A stretch of DNA of 11,672 bases, taken from positions 1 to 11,672 of the forward strand of contig CALEIS010000067.1 in assembly GCA_937877675.1 (NCBI GenBank), read 5' to 3'. This DNA is from an uncultured Clostridia bacterium (GTDB lineage Bacteria; Bacillota; Clostridia; Oscillospirales; Acutalibacteraceae). Both the position numbers and the translations under genes were made by a program. A model generated the notes under the pieces. It searched no databases, was not told the DNA's origin, and saw only the letters and a program-made list of their open reading frames with translations. Every line of letters starts with the position of its first letter. Position 1 is the first letter of the stretch. This document shows positions 1-5,744 of this stretch, piece after piece.

Positions 1-144
1 TTTTTTATCTTTTGTGTTTACCTTTTCAGCAAGGTCAATGGCATCAGGAATAAAGGAATGTATGTATTTTTGTTTAATGTTTTCAGCATAGTCTGTAAAG
101 CCCAAATCAAGATGGGTTTTTGAAACAACAATAACTTTTTTCAT
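1..144 (-). CDS. DUF5054 / GH38-like glycosidase domain protein, N-terminal fragment
   Basis: Only the first 48 codons lie in the window; the gene continues past the left edge. The reading frame begins MKKVIVVSKTHLDLGF and continues into TDYAENIKQKY. The His-x-Asp in KTHLDLGFTD resembles the start of DUF5054 proteins, which share the alpha-mannosidase (GH38) type fold where a His-x-Asp near the N-terminus helps bind metal. That family assignment comes from motif memory, and the substrate cannot be inferred. The start is the ATG at 144, preceded by an AGGTG ribosome site about six bases upstream. A strong promoter lies upstream at 174-203, so it is transcribed apart from the transporter gene, which is closed by the terminator at 255-287. 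No signal peptide is seen, so a cytoplasmic location is likely. Confidence 0.6.
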   Translation of the reverse strand, partial: MKKVIVVSKTHLDLGFTDYAENIKQKYIHSFIPDAIDLAEKVNTKDKK

Positions 145-173
145 ATTACACCTCATATAGCTTGTTGTTAAAA

Positions 174-203
174 ATTATATATACTATAAATGGATGTTGT
201 CAA
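174..203 (-). promoter_or_regulatory. Sigma-A-type promoter of the DUF5054-like gene
   Basis: On the minus strand TTGACA (203-198) is followed after 18 bases by TATAAT (179-174). Both hexamers match consensus perfectly. The predicted start falls about 20 to 25 bases before the start codon at 144, leaving a short leader. Confidence 0.7.
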
Positions 204-254
204 GTATATCTGACTTTAATTTGACGATTTATAAATATGTTATGTATAATAATT

Positions 255-287
255 AAACACCATCAGATTTTGTATTTGATGGTGTTT
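255..287 (-). terminator. Intrinsic terminator after the ECF S component gene
   Basis: AAACACCATCA (255-265) is perfectly complementary to TGATGGTGTTT (277-287), with an 11-base loop. It lies just past the stop codon of the minus-strand transporter gene. The T-rich flank is better on the plus strand, so the hairpin may work in both directions. Confidence 0.7.
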
Positions 288-299
288 TTATTGATGTAA

Positions 300-839
300 T
301 TATTTTTTGTTTGAAATAATTTTTGATTTTTCTAAAAGCATCACAATGATTGGAATGAGAACAATTTGTATTATAATTCCGGGAATTGCATTTGCGACAG
401 CTCCTGCCCAAAATGCTGCAAGACCGAATTTTGTCAATCCTAAGCTCATGAGAGTTAACATCAAAAGTCCCCATACAATGCGACCAACAATCATAGCACC
501 AATGAGAGAAATATAAATGTTTATTTTTTTCTTTGGTAATATTTTGTAAAGAAGTCCTGCCATTAGTCCATAAACTGCAAGTTCAAACGCCATAGCAATT
601 GCTGATGGGAAAAGAATAGGAACTCCAAGTGTAAGTGAACGAAGAATTGGAGCAATAGCACCAACAACAAGTCCGTAAGGTGCTCCACATACAAATCCAC
701 AGAGAAGAACAGGAATATGCATAGGACAAAGCATTTTTCCGATTTCAGGGATTTGTCCTGTAAGGAACGGCATAACATAGGCAAGTGCCAAGAACATACC
801 GGATAAGGAAATGTTTAGTATAATTTTTTTTGTTTTCAT
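300..839 (-). CDS. ECF transporter S component (substrate-binding membrane subunit)
   Basis: This 179-residue protein is almost entirely hydrophobic, with five to six membrane segments and a short basic N-terminus (MKTKKIILN). The size and the stretches FLALAYVMPFLTG, MLCPMHIPVLLCGFVCG and FPSAIAMAFELAVYG are typical of the S subunits of energy-coupling factor transporters. These bind a vitamin or similar micronutrient and share an EcfA-EcfA'-EcfT module encoded elsewhere; no such module is in this window. The substrate cannot be told from sequence. I chose the ATG at 839 over the in-frame ATG at 857, because AAGAAGG lies eight bases before 839 and would be inside the longer reading. The gene follows a DUF3842 gene in the same direction, but has its own promoter (979-1007) and a terminator-containing leader, suggesting control by attenuation. 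Confidence 0.85.
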   Translation of the reverse strand: MKTKKIILNISLSGMFLALAYVMPFLTGQIPEIGKMLCPMHIPVLLCGFVCGAPYGLVVGAIAPILRSLTLGVPILFPSAIAMAFELAVYGLMAGLLYKILPKKKINIYISLIGAMIVGRIVWGLLMLTLMSLGLTKFGLAAFWAGAVANAIPGIIIQIVLIPIIVMLLEKSKIISNKK

Positions 840-841
840 TT

Positions 842-899
842 GATAACCCTTCTTCATACAAAAAAGGTGCAGTTATCTCTTCTGAGAAAACAACACCTT
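842..899 (-). promoter_or_regulatory. Leader terminator/attenuator upstream of the ECF S component gene
   Basis: Read on the minus strand, AAGGTG (899-894) pairs with CACCTT (869-864). Inside it GTTTTCTC (891-884) pairs with GAGATAAC (879-872) around an AGAA loop, with single T-T mismatches, and the hairpin runs straight into a T tract (865-860). This is a good intrinsic terminator placed between the promoter and the ribosome site. The GATAAC of its 3' arm (877-872) can instead pair with GTTATC (847-842) just after the Shine-Dalgarno sequence, giving an alternative fold. The arrangement is what one expects of a riboswitch or protein-controlled attenuator. I do not recognise a known aptamer. 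Confidence 0.6.
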
Positions 900-937
900 C
901 ATAGTATCGTAAAAAATTAATTGTGTAAATATGAAAA

Positions 938-970
938 AGAACTTCTGTTCTACATTATTCTTCTGAATAA
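938..970 (-). promoter_or_regulatory. Two small hairpins with AGAA loops in the ECF leader
   Basis: On the minus strand TTATTC-AGAA-GAATAA (970-955) and AGAAC-AGAA-GTTCT (951-938) are perfect short hairpins with the same CAGAAG core. They lie near the predicted 5' end of the transcript. The terminator hairpin downstream has the same AGAA loop closed by C-G. They may be part of a regulatory RNA fold, but no family is recognised. Confidence 0.45.
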
Positions 971-978
971 CTGGAATA

Positions 979-1007
979 AGTTTATCACAGAAAATGACAG
1001 ATTTCAA
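979..1007 (-). promoter_or_regulatory. Promoter of the ECF S component leader
   Basis: On the minus strand TTGAAA (1007-1002), 17 bases, then TAAACT (984-979), with TGA directly before the -10 (extended -10). The predicted start near 972 gives a leader of about 130 bases. It begins just past the DUF3842 stop codon, so the transporter can be transcribed alone. Confidence 0.6.
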
Positions 1008-1010
1008 GCA

Positions 1011-1430
1011 TTAAAGAAATTTTTTGATGACAATTTCCTGTAATTTATTAAGTGTATCGTCGATAAGAGCAGTTGTTGTGAGATTTGGTACACCTGCAAC
1101 AAGATTTTCACACTTATTAACAGGTATAAGTATTTTTGTAGCATTACTCTGACCTATAGCAACTGCCATTTTTGGTGTGATTTCGCCGAGCAGTGAATCA
1201 GCAATAACAATGCCAATTGGTCCGATAATTGCATCTGCCTTGCGACTTGCAACAACAACGGGATTTTCACCTGTAGCCCCTTGATTTGCTCCTGATTTCA
1301 TCATTGATGAAGTAGCAGTAGCATTTGTGCCAACAGCCATAATATATGTATCATTGTACTTGTTGCGAATTGCTTTAATTATTTGGCTACCTAATTGTCC
1401 ACCTTGACCGTCAATAACAAGAATATTCAT
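1011..1430 (-). CDS. DUF3842 family protein
   Basis: This 139-residue protein starts MNILVIDGQGGQLGSQI, a beta-strand followed by a glycine-rich turn as in Rossmann-like nucleotide-binding folds. It continues with GTNATATSSMMKSGANQGATGENPVVV and the conserved-looking GPIGIVIADSLLGEITP. The length and motifs match the DUF3842 family found in Clostridia. Its biochemical role is not known to me; nucleotide or cofactor binding is only an inference from the glycine-rich N-terminus. No signal peptide or membrane segment is visible. The ATG at 1430 is preceded by GAGG eight bases upstream. It lies directly before the ECF S component gene in the same direction with no obvious terminator between, so read-through into the transporter leader is possible. 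It is divergent from the LytTR operon. Confidence 0.8.
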   Translation of the reverse strand: MNILVIDGQGGQLGSQIIKAIRNKYNDTYIMAVGTNATATSSMMKSGANQGATGENPVVVASRKADAIIGPIGIVIADSLLGEITPKMAVAIGQSNATKILIPVNKCENLVAGVPNLTTTALIDDTLNKLQEIVIKKFL

Positions 1431-1461
1431 ATCCTAAACCTCGTTACTAAATTATATTATC

Positions 1462-1490
1462 ATTTTACATCAAAATAGAAACAAATGCAA
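1462..1490 (-). promoter_or_regulatory. Possible promoter of the DUF3842 gene
   Basis: On the minus strand TTGCAT (1490-1485), 17 bases, TAAAAT (1467-1462). The -10 is a 5/6 match and the -35 a moderate one. It lies about 30 bases upstream of the start codon. The region is very AT-rich, so chance matches are likely. Confidence 0.35.
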
Positions 1491-1555
1491 TAATATAAAA
1501 ATTATAAATCCTTTACCACCATTTCATTTGTCAAGAGAAGTTTTTTCATATTTTC

Positions 1556-1593
1556 CTACAAAAGTGTAGTAAAAATCTGCAATTTTGCAATTT
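1556..1593 (+). promoter_or_regulatory. Possible operator: inverted repeat and 8-bp tandem repeat before the LytTR promoter
   Basis: CTACA-AAAG-TGTAG (1556-1569) is a perfect 5-bp inverted repeat. TGCAATTT occurs twice in tandem at 1578-1593, ending two bases before the -35 hexamer at 1596. LytTR-type regulators often bind imperfect direct repeats just upstream of -35 elements, so autoregulation is plausible, but this is inference. Confidence 0.3.
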
Positions 1594-1595
1594 CC

Positions 1596-1624
1596 TTGCT
1601 ATTGATAGTTAATTTTGATAGAAT
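1596..1624 (+). promoter_or_regulatory. Promoter of the LytTR two-component operon
   Basis: TTGCTA (1596-1601), 17 bases, TAGAAT (1619-1624), with TGA just before the -10 giving an extended -10. It lies about 50 bases before the regulator's start codon. A second overlapping candidate is TTGATA-17-TAAAGT. Confidence 0.55.
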
Positions 1625-1672
1625 TAAAGTAGGGTTTGTATGATAATTTTTTATATGAAGGGGGAGTATTTT

Positions 1673-2371
1673 ATGAGAATACTTATTTGTGATGATGAGG
1701 TCAGATACATAAATGACCTACAAAGCCATATTGAAGAATATATGAATAATCATGGTATAAAATATGTGATTGATACAACAACATCACCAAATGATATAAC
1801 AAAAAGTGATGTTGTTTATGATTTAGTATTCCTTGACATAAAAATGCCGGAGTATGACGGAATTGATTTAGCTTATGAACTAAAAGACCGAAATAGTAAA
1901 GTAGTTATCTTCTTTATAACTGCTTTCAATGAATATCAGGATATGGCTATGGATTTACAGGTTTTCCGTTTCTTCGAGAAGCCTTTTGATGTAAATAGGC
2001 TTTATTCAAGTCTGGACAAAGCTATGGAATACATTGATGGTGCTTACGTTGATGTTTTTATTTACAGTAATAAAGAACACAAAAAGATTTTAGTTGATGA
2101 TATTATTTACATAGAAAGTAAAAACAGAAAATCATATATATATACGATAAATGGTGAATTTGTTGTTAGAGAAACTCTTGAAGAGTGGAAGGATAAACTC
2201 CCAACAACATTTTTTTATCAGGTGCATAAGTCCTTTGTGGTAAATCTTCATTATATTACAAAATACAGTTATGAAGAAATCTACCTTAATGAAACTATCA
2301 GAATTCCTGTTGCACCGAGAAAACAGGTAGATTTTCATAAAGCCTGGTTTAGATATTTAAAGAGGAGATGA
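1673..2371 (+). CDS. LytTR-family response regulator (AgrA/LytR type)
   Basis: This 232-residue cytoplasmic transcription factor has a receiver domain (about 1-120) and a LytTR DNA-binding domain (about 134-232). The acidic pocket is CDDE (residues 6-9), the phospho-acceptor is Asp55 in VFLDIKMP, and the conserved Thr83 (FITAF) and Lys103 (FEKPF) are all present, so it should be phosphorylatable. The C-terminal part carries the LytTR pattern DDIIYIESKNRKSYIYT, then FYQVHKSFVVNLHYI. The ATG at 1673 is preferred because GGGGGAG sits eight bases before it; an in-frame ATG at 1640 would give an implausible 11-residue extension. The next gene, a kinase, begins four bases after the stop, so the pair is one operon and presumably one signalling pathway. 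The target genes are not identifiable here. Confidence 0.92.
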   Translation: MRILICDDEVRYINDLQSHIEEYMNNHGIKYVIDTTTSPNDITKSDVVYDLVFLDIKMPEYDGIDLAYELKDRNSKVVIFFITAFNEYQDMAMDLQVFRFFEKPFDVNRLYSSLDKAMEYIDGAYVDVFIYSNKEHKKILVDDIIYIESKNRKSYIYTINGEFVVRETLEEWKDKLPTTFFYQVHKSFVVNLHYITKYSYEEIYLNETIRIPVAPRKQVDFHKAWFRYLKRR

Positions 2372-2375
2372 GAAT

Positions 2376-3668
2376 ATGCTGGTACGAATAGCGATAGTTA
2401 TTTGTTACATTATTGAGTTTGTTTCAGCTTATATTTTCTTTTCGGCTGCGTCGGAAAAGAAGGTTAAACAGTCAACCTGTTATTTAATAGGTATCGGTTT
2501 GTTTTCAATTGCGTGTACATTAAATATACTGGCAAATAAAACCATATGGCTTAATTTGCTTGTCTATATTATTACTAATATTCTTTTTGCGTATTTATGC
2601 TTTAATCTTAACAAAATGCAATCCTTATTTTATGGATTTATACTTACACTCATAGGTACATTATGGGAGATTGTTGTTGAATTCTTCCTTTTATCTGTGT
2701 TTGAAAAAGATTTCTTTGAATTTGTATATAGCGAGACAACAAGTATTTTTACAGCTTGTTGTTGTAAAGGCATGTTGTTCATATCAGTTCTTATTCTTTC
2801 AAGATTTATTGTTAAAGAAGGCAGCTTTAAAGCACCGATTTCATTCTTTATTTATCCATTTGCACTTATGATGTCATTTCTTATTTTCTTTTATGTCTGT
2901 GCTTATTGTGGTGTGAATTCACAAGGACAGATGGCATTGGCAATAATAAGTCTTATTCTTGTTGTCCCAACAACACTTTTGTTCCTTATTTATCAACGAA
3001 ATATTGAAAAAGAAAATGAACTTTTCCGTCTGAAAAATGAAATGGAGAAGGTAGAAACTGAAAAGACTTATTATGATATTCTTGACAAACAAAATCAGGA
3101 TTTAAGAATTTATGCTCACGATGCTAAAAACCACCTTGCAGCAATAAGAAGTCTCAATACCAACCCTGAAATTGATGAGTATCTTAATAAGATTACGGAA
3201 AGCCTTGCAACTTACAGTAAGGTTAGTCGTAGTGGTAACCATTCACTTGATGTTATTATCAATAGATATGTAACTGAATGTTCAATCAAAGATGTTAAAT
3301 TCACTTTTGACACAAGACTTAAAAACCTTGAATATGTTGAGAGTTATGACCTTGTAACTATTCTTGGTAATCTTTTAGACAATGCATTGGAATCTGCTGA
3401 AAAGTCAGAAAAACGCGAAATCGTGTTATCAACTGATTATAGAAATACATATGATGTTTTGATTGTTACAAATAGTTGTGACACGGCACCAAAGACATCA
3501 AATAACAAGTTGATTTCAACAAAATCCGACAAGAAACTTCATGGTATCGGACTTAAGAGTGTTACAAAGACACTCACAAAATATAACGGAGATTATGACT
3601 GGGAATACGATAGCGAAAATAAAGTTTTCACAGCAACTGTTATGATTGGTGAAAGGAAAGAAAAATGA
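2376..3668 (+). CDS. AgrC-like sensor histidine kinase with GHKL ATPase domain
   Basis: This 430-residue membrane kinase is the likely partner of the upstream LytTR regulator. Residues 1-205 form about six to seven membrane segments, and a coiled linker (ENELFRLKNEMEKVETEK) leads to the dimerisation helix. His248 in YAHDAKNHLAAI fits the HDxKNH phospho-acceptor signature of AgrC-type kinases. The ATP-binding domain follows, with the N box GNLLDNALES (331-340) and the G box HGIGLKS (389-395); it is complete. The ATG at 2376 follows GAGGAG, which overlaps the end of the regulator gene. The stop overlaps the next start (ATGA). AgrC-family kinases usually sense peptides at the membrane domain; the ligand here is unknown, and no AgrB/AgrD-type genes are seen nearby. 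Confidence 0.92.
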   Translation: MLVRIAIVICYIIEFVSAYIFFSAASEKKVKQSTCYLIGIGLFSIACTLNILANKTIWLNLLVYIITNILFAYLCFNLNKMQSLFYGFILTLIGTLWEIVVEFFLLSVFEKDFFEFVYSETTSIFTACCCKGMLFISVLILSRFIVKEGSFKAPISFFIYPFALMMSFLIFFYVCAYCGVNSQGQMALAIISLILVVPTTLLFLIYQRNIEKENELFRLKNEMEKVETEKTYYDILDKQNQDLRIYAHDAKNHLAAIRSLNTNPEIDEYLNKITESLATYSKVSRSGNHSLDVIINRYVTECSIKDVKFTFDTRLKNLEYVESYDLVTILGNLLDNALESAEKSEKREIVLSTDYRNTYDVLIVTNSCDTAPKTSNNKLISTKSDKKLHGIGLKSVTKTLTKYNGDYDWEYDSENKVFTATVMIGERKEK

Positions 3669-4519
3669 CGTTTATATGTGTTTTAATTATTGTTTATATT
3701 GTCGAGATGTTTGCAGCATATATTTTCTTTTCTCGTGCTGGGAAAAAGAGATTTAAGACAACGTACTGTGTTTTAATAGGTCTTGCACTTTTTGCTTCTG
3801 CATTTTTTGTAAACATATTAGGTGGCAATATCGTCTGGTTTAATGCGGTATATTTTGGCATTATGAATCTTGCTCTTGGAGTTATATGCTTTCGAGTTAG
3901 TTTTGGTAAAGCGGTTATGTATTCAGTTATGCTGTCTGCAATTTCTACACTTTGGGAATTTGGTGTAGAATTTGTTGTTACAGCTCTTATGCATACACCG
4001 GTACAGAGTTATCTTACAAATAATTCCGCATTATTTATAATCGTAGGAATAAGTAAACCAATGTATTTTTTAAGTGCGATTATGTTATCAAAACTTGTAG
4101 TAAAAGATAGAAAAGTGAAAATTCCACCAACACTTTATATTTATCCTGCATCTATTCTCGTATCAACTCTTGTGTGCTGGTATGTTTGCTTAGTAAGTGG
4201 AATAAATGAAATTGGTAAGATTGCTTTGAGTGTTTCAAATTTAATGCTTCTTGTTCCAATGATTTTATTATTTTTAAATTACCAGAACAATGTGAAAAAG
4301 GAAAACGAACTTTTGACTCTTAAAAGCGAAATGGAAAAAGTAGAAATAGAAAAAACATATTACAGAATTATCGAAAAACAAAATGAAAATTTAAGGTCAT
4401 ATGCAGACGATGCGCAAACCCACCTTGAAGTAATTAAAAAATTAAACTCAGACCCACAGATTGAAGAATATATTAATGAAATGTCCGAAAGACTTACGGA
4501 ATACAGTAAAGAAAAGTAA
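3665..4519 (+). CDS. Sensor-only paralogue of the adjacent AgrC-like kinase (His to Asp, no ATPase domain)
   Basis: This 284-residue protein aligns with residues 1-282 of the upstream kinase without a single gap: the same membrane domain, the KENEL linker, SEMEKVEIEKTYY and the dimerisation helix. The phospho-acceptor position, His248 in the sister, is Asp248 here (YADDAQTHLEVI), the following Lys-Asn is Gln-Thr, and the protein ends two residues after the shared TYSK/EYSK point with no ATP-binding domain. It therefore cannot act as a kinase. It could form heterodimers with the intact kinase through the coiled linker, bind the same ligand, or act as a decoy; this is inference. Translation is coupled: its ATG overlaps the kinase stop (ATGA), with AAAGGA upstream. 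A terminator at 4636-4662 closes the operon. It may instead be a decaying duplicate, since weak remnants of kinase sequence follow the stop. Confidence 0.85.
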   Translation: MTFICVLIIVYIVEMFAAYIFFSRAGKKRFKTTYCVLIGLALFASAFFVNILGGNIVWFNAVYFGIMNLALGVICFRVSFGKAVMYSVMLSAISTLWEFGVEFVVTALMHTPVQSYLTNNSALFIIVGISKPMYFLSAIMLSKLVVKDRKVKIPPTLYIYPASILVSTLVCWYVCLVSGINEIGKIALSVSNLMLLVPMILLFLNYQNNVKKENELLTLKSEMEKVEIEKTYYRIIEKQNENLRSYADDAQTHLEVIKKLNSDPQIEEYINEMSERLTEYSKEK

Positions 4520-4615
4520 GTTAATGTCAGGACATATGTCTCACTCTTGCTGTTGTTATTTAATTCAACAAATTGGGGTTTGTCGAACAGAATGCAAAAT
4601 GTAAAATATCGGAAC
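4520..4615 (+). other. Possible remnant of the lost kinase C-terminus (also holds a 26-codon Cys-rich frame)
   Basis: Downstream of the truncated paralogue, the bases around 4587-4610 (AACAGAATG, then AAAATGTAAAATATC) resemble the sister kinase at 3271-3303 (AACTGAATG, then AAAGATGTTAAATTC). In matching frame both encode Thr-Glu-Cys. The distance from the shared SK codons differs by 25 bases, so the frame is broken. The same stretch has a frame at 4524-4604 (MSGHMSHSCCCY..., five Cys) without a good ribosome site. The resemblance is short and may be chance. Confidence 0.3.
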
Positions 4616-4635
4616 TGCGTTGCAATTACAATCAA

Positions 4636-4662
4636 CTCCCTCGTTAGAGGGAGCTTTTTTTT
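4636..4662 (+). terminator. Intrinsic terminator of the LytTR/kinase operon
   Basis: CTCCCTC-GTTA-GAGGGAG is a perfect 7-bp GC-rich stem with a four-base loop, followed by C and eight T residues. It closes the three-gene operon. Confidence 0.92.
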
Positions 4663-4699
4663 GCGAAAAAGAAATATAAATAATTACATGTGAAATTTC

Positions 4700-4732
4700 A
4701 AAAAAATACGAGCGACCGTTAAGTCACTCGTA
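4700..4732 (-). terminator. Intrinsic terminator of the perR-rubrerythrin operon
   Basis: On the minus strand TACGAG and CTCGTA pair, with an inner GAC/GTC pairing past one mismatch, followed by seven T residues. It lies 26 bases past the rubrerythrin stop codon. Confidence 0.85.
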
Positions 4733-4757
4733 ATAGTATATTTATAAGAATAGGGGA

Positions 4758-5303
4758 TTAGTTAAAGTATCTCTTAAGAAGACCTTCAAATGCCTTACCG
4801 TGTCTTGCCTCGTCACGAGCCATTTCATGTACTGTATCATGTATTGCATCAAGACCGAGTTCTTTTGCACGTTTTGCAAGGTCAAATTTACCTGCTGTTG
4901 CGCCATTTTCAGCGTCAACTCTCATTTCGAGGTTTTTCTTTGTGCTGTCTGTTACAACTTCACCAAGAAGTTCTGCGAATTTAGCAGCATGTTCTGCTTC
5001 TTCCCAAGCAGCTTTTTCCCAGTAGAGACCGATTTCAGGATAGCCTTCACGATGAGCAACTCTTGCCATAGCAAGGTACATACCAACTTCTGAACATTCG
5101 CCTTCAAAGTTTGCTCTAAGGTCCATAATGATGTCTTCACGAACACCTTTAGCAACACCTACAACGTGTTCTGCTGCCCATGTTCTTTCATCTTCTTTGA
5201 TTTCATTAAATTTGTCAGCAGGAACTTTGCACTGTGGGCATCTTTCTGGTGCTGAATCTCCTTCATGAACATAACCACATACTGAACATACAAATTTTTT
5301 CAT
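4758..5303 (-). CDS. Reverse rubrerythrin (N-terminal rubredoxin, C-terminal diiron domain)
   Basis: This 181-residue cytoplasmic protein reduces hydrogen peroxide in anaerobes. Residues 1-35 are a rubredoxin-type iron site, with Cys6-x2-Cys9 and Cys22-x2-Cys25 (FVCSVCGYV, RCPQCKVP). Residues about 45-180 form a ferritin-like four-helix bundle with diiron ligands EGE (68-70), EEAEH (101-105) and EARH (165-168). The rubredoxin part comes first, the reverse of classical rubrerythrin, as in the oxygen- and peroxide-induced proteins of clostridia. I chose the ATG at 5303, which has GGAGG eight bases upstream; the frame extends five codons to a TTG, but that would contain the ribosome site. It lies 25 bases after the perR-type gene in the same direction and shares its promoter, which fits derepression under peroxide. 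Confidence 0.93.
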   Translation of the reverse strand: MKKFVCSVCGYVHEGDSAPERCPQCKVPADKFNEIKEDERTWAAEHVVGVAKGVREDIIMDLRANFEGECSEVGMYLAMARVAHREGYPEIGLYWEKAAWEEAEHAAKFAELLGEVVTDSTKKNLEMRVDAENGATAGKFDLAKRAKELGLDAIHDTVHEMARDEARHGKAFEGLLKRYFN

Positions 5304-5328
5304 TTCTTTTTCCTCCAAAAGTTTTAAT

Positions 5329-5709
5329 TTAATTTATTTTATTACAGTGTTTGCATTCTCCGAAAGCCATTAAACTGTAATTATTTACTTTTCCTATAAT
5401 ATCATCTGAGAAGGTGATAGAGTCATTTTTAAATGACATTAAATCATATACTTTACCGCATAATAAACATTTAAAATGGACATGAGGATTAGGATTACCA
5501 TCAAAACGGTCAGTTGCACCATCTGGGATTCGTATGACCATTCCATTTTCTTCAAGCTGAGAAAGGTTTCTATAAAGAGTTCCTAGACTAAGATTAGGAA
5601 TCAATTCTCTAACTGAAAGATAAAGTTCCATAGCAGTAGGGTGGTCAAAACGTGAACATAATTCGTTAATTATTGCATCACGTTGTTTACTTTTTCTCTC
5701 AATTGCCAC
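5329..5709 (-). CDS. perR: PerR-type peroxide-sensing repressor (Fur family)
   Basis: This 126-residue Fur-family regulator starts with GTG at 5709, eight bases after GAGG; upstream in-frame codons would overlap the operator. The N-terminal winged helix includes SLGTLYRNLSQLEENG. The structural zinc site has two CxxC pairs, CLLC (81-84) and CKHC (119-122). The regulatory metal ligands match those of Bacillus PerR in spacing: His23, Asp70 (DRFDG), His76 and His78 (PHVHF), and Asp89 (KVYDL). Asp at the last position, where Fur has Glu, supports PerR over Fur. With iron bound, such proteins are inactivated by peroxide oxidation of histidines. It heads an operon with reverse rubrerythrin and has a Fur/PerR-like palindrome over its own predicted start site, so autoregulation is likely. 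The subfamily call is by residue, not phylogeny. Confidence 0.88.
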   Translation of the reverse strand: MAIERKSKQRDAIINELCSRFDHPTAMELYLSVRELIPNLSLGTLYRNLSQLEENGMVIRIPDGATDRFDGNPNPHVHFKCLLCGKVYDLMSFKNDSITFSDDIIGKVNNYSLMAFGECKHCNKIN

Positions 5710-5729
5710 TTTATTCACCTCGCTAACAG

Positions 5730-5744
5730 TAATGATTATCATTA
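5730..5744 (-). promoter_or_regulatory. Fur/PerR-type operator
   Basis: TAATGAT-T-ATCATTA is a perfect 7-1-7 inverted repeat. On the minus strand the surrounding 19 bases match 16 of 19 positions of the classical E. coli Fur box, and each half matches five of seven positions of the Bacillus PerR box. It lies directly downstream of the perR -10, so binding would block the start site. It may also affect the divergent lipoprotein gene at 5800. Confidence 0.75.

Noticed and set aside
864..900. TPP-riboswitch-like pieces on the plus strand (GGTGC, CTGAGA, ACACC)
   Set aside because: The other half of the TPP aptamer is not found, and the next gene in that direction (DUF3842) is on the opposite strand. 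The similarity comes from the minus-strand terminator hairpin read in reverse.
938..970. Tandem hairpins as an ANTAR-protein target
   Set aside because: ANTAR targets need hexaloops with A at position 1 and G at position 4. Here the loops are AGAA tetraloops closed by C-G, and no ANTAR regulator is visible.
1501..1534. TTGACA and TATAAT on the minus strand upstream of the DUF3842 gene
   Set aside because: Both hexamers are perfect but the spacer is 22 bases, too long for a normal sigma-A promoter.
4524..4604. Cys-rich 26-codon frame as an AgrD-like signal precursor
   Set aside because: It has no good ribosome site, no amphipathic leader or charged tail, and no AgrB partner. It is kept only as a low-interest finding.
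4790..5158. Open frames on the plus strand and in another minus frame across the rubrerythrin gene
   Set aside because: They lie over a clearly recognised protein, have no ribosome site, and encode Cys/Phe- or Leu-rich strings typical of out-of-frame reading.
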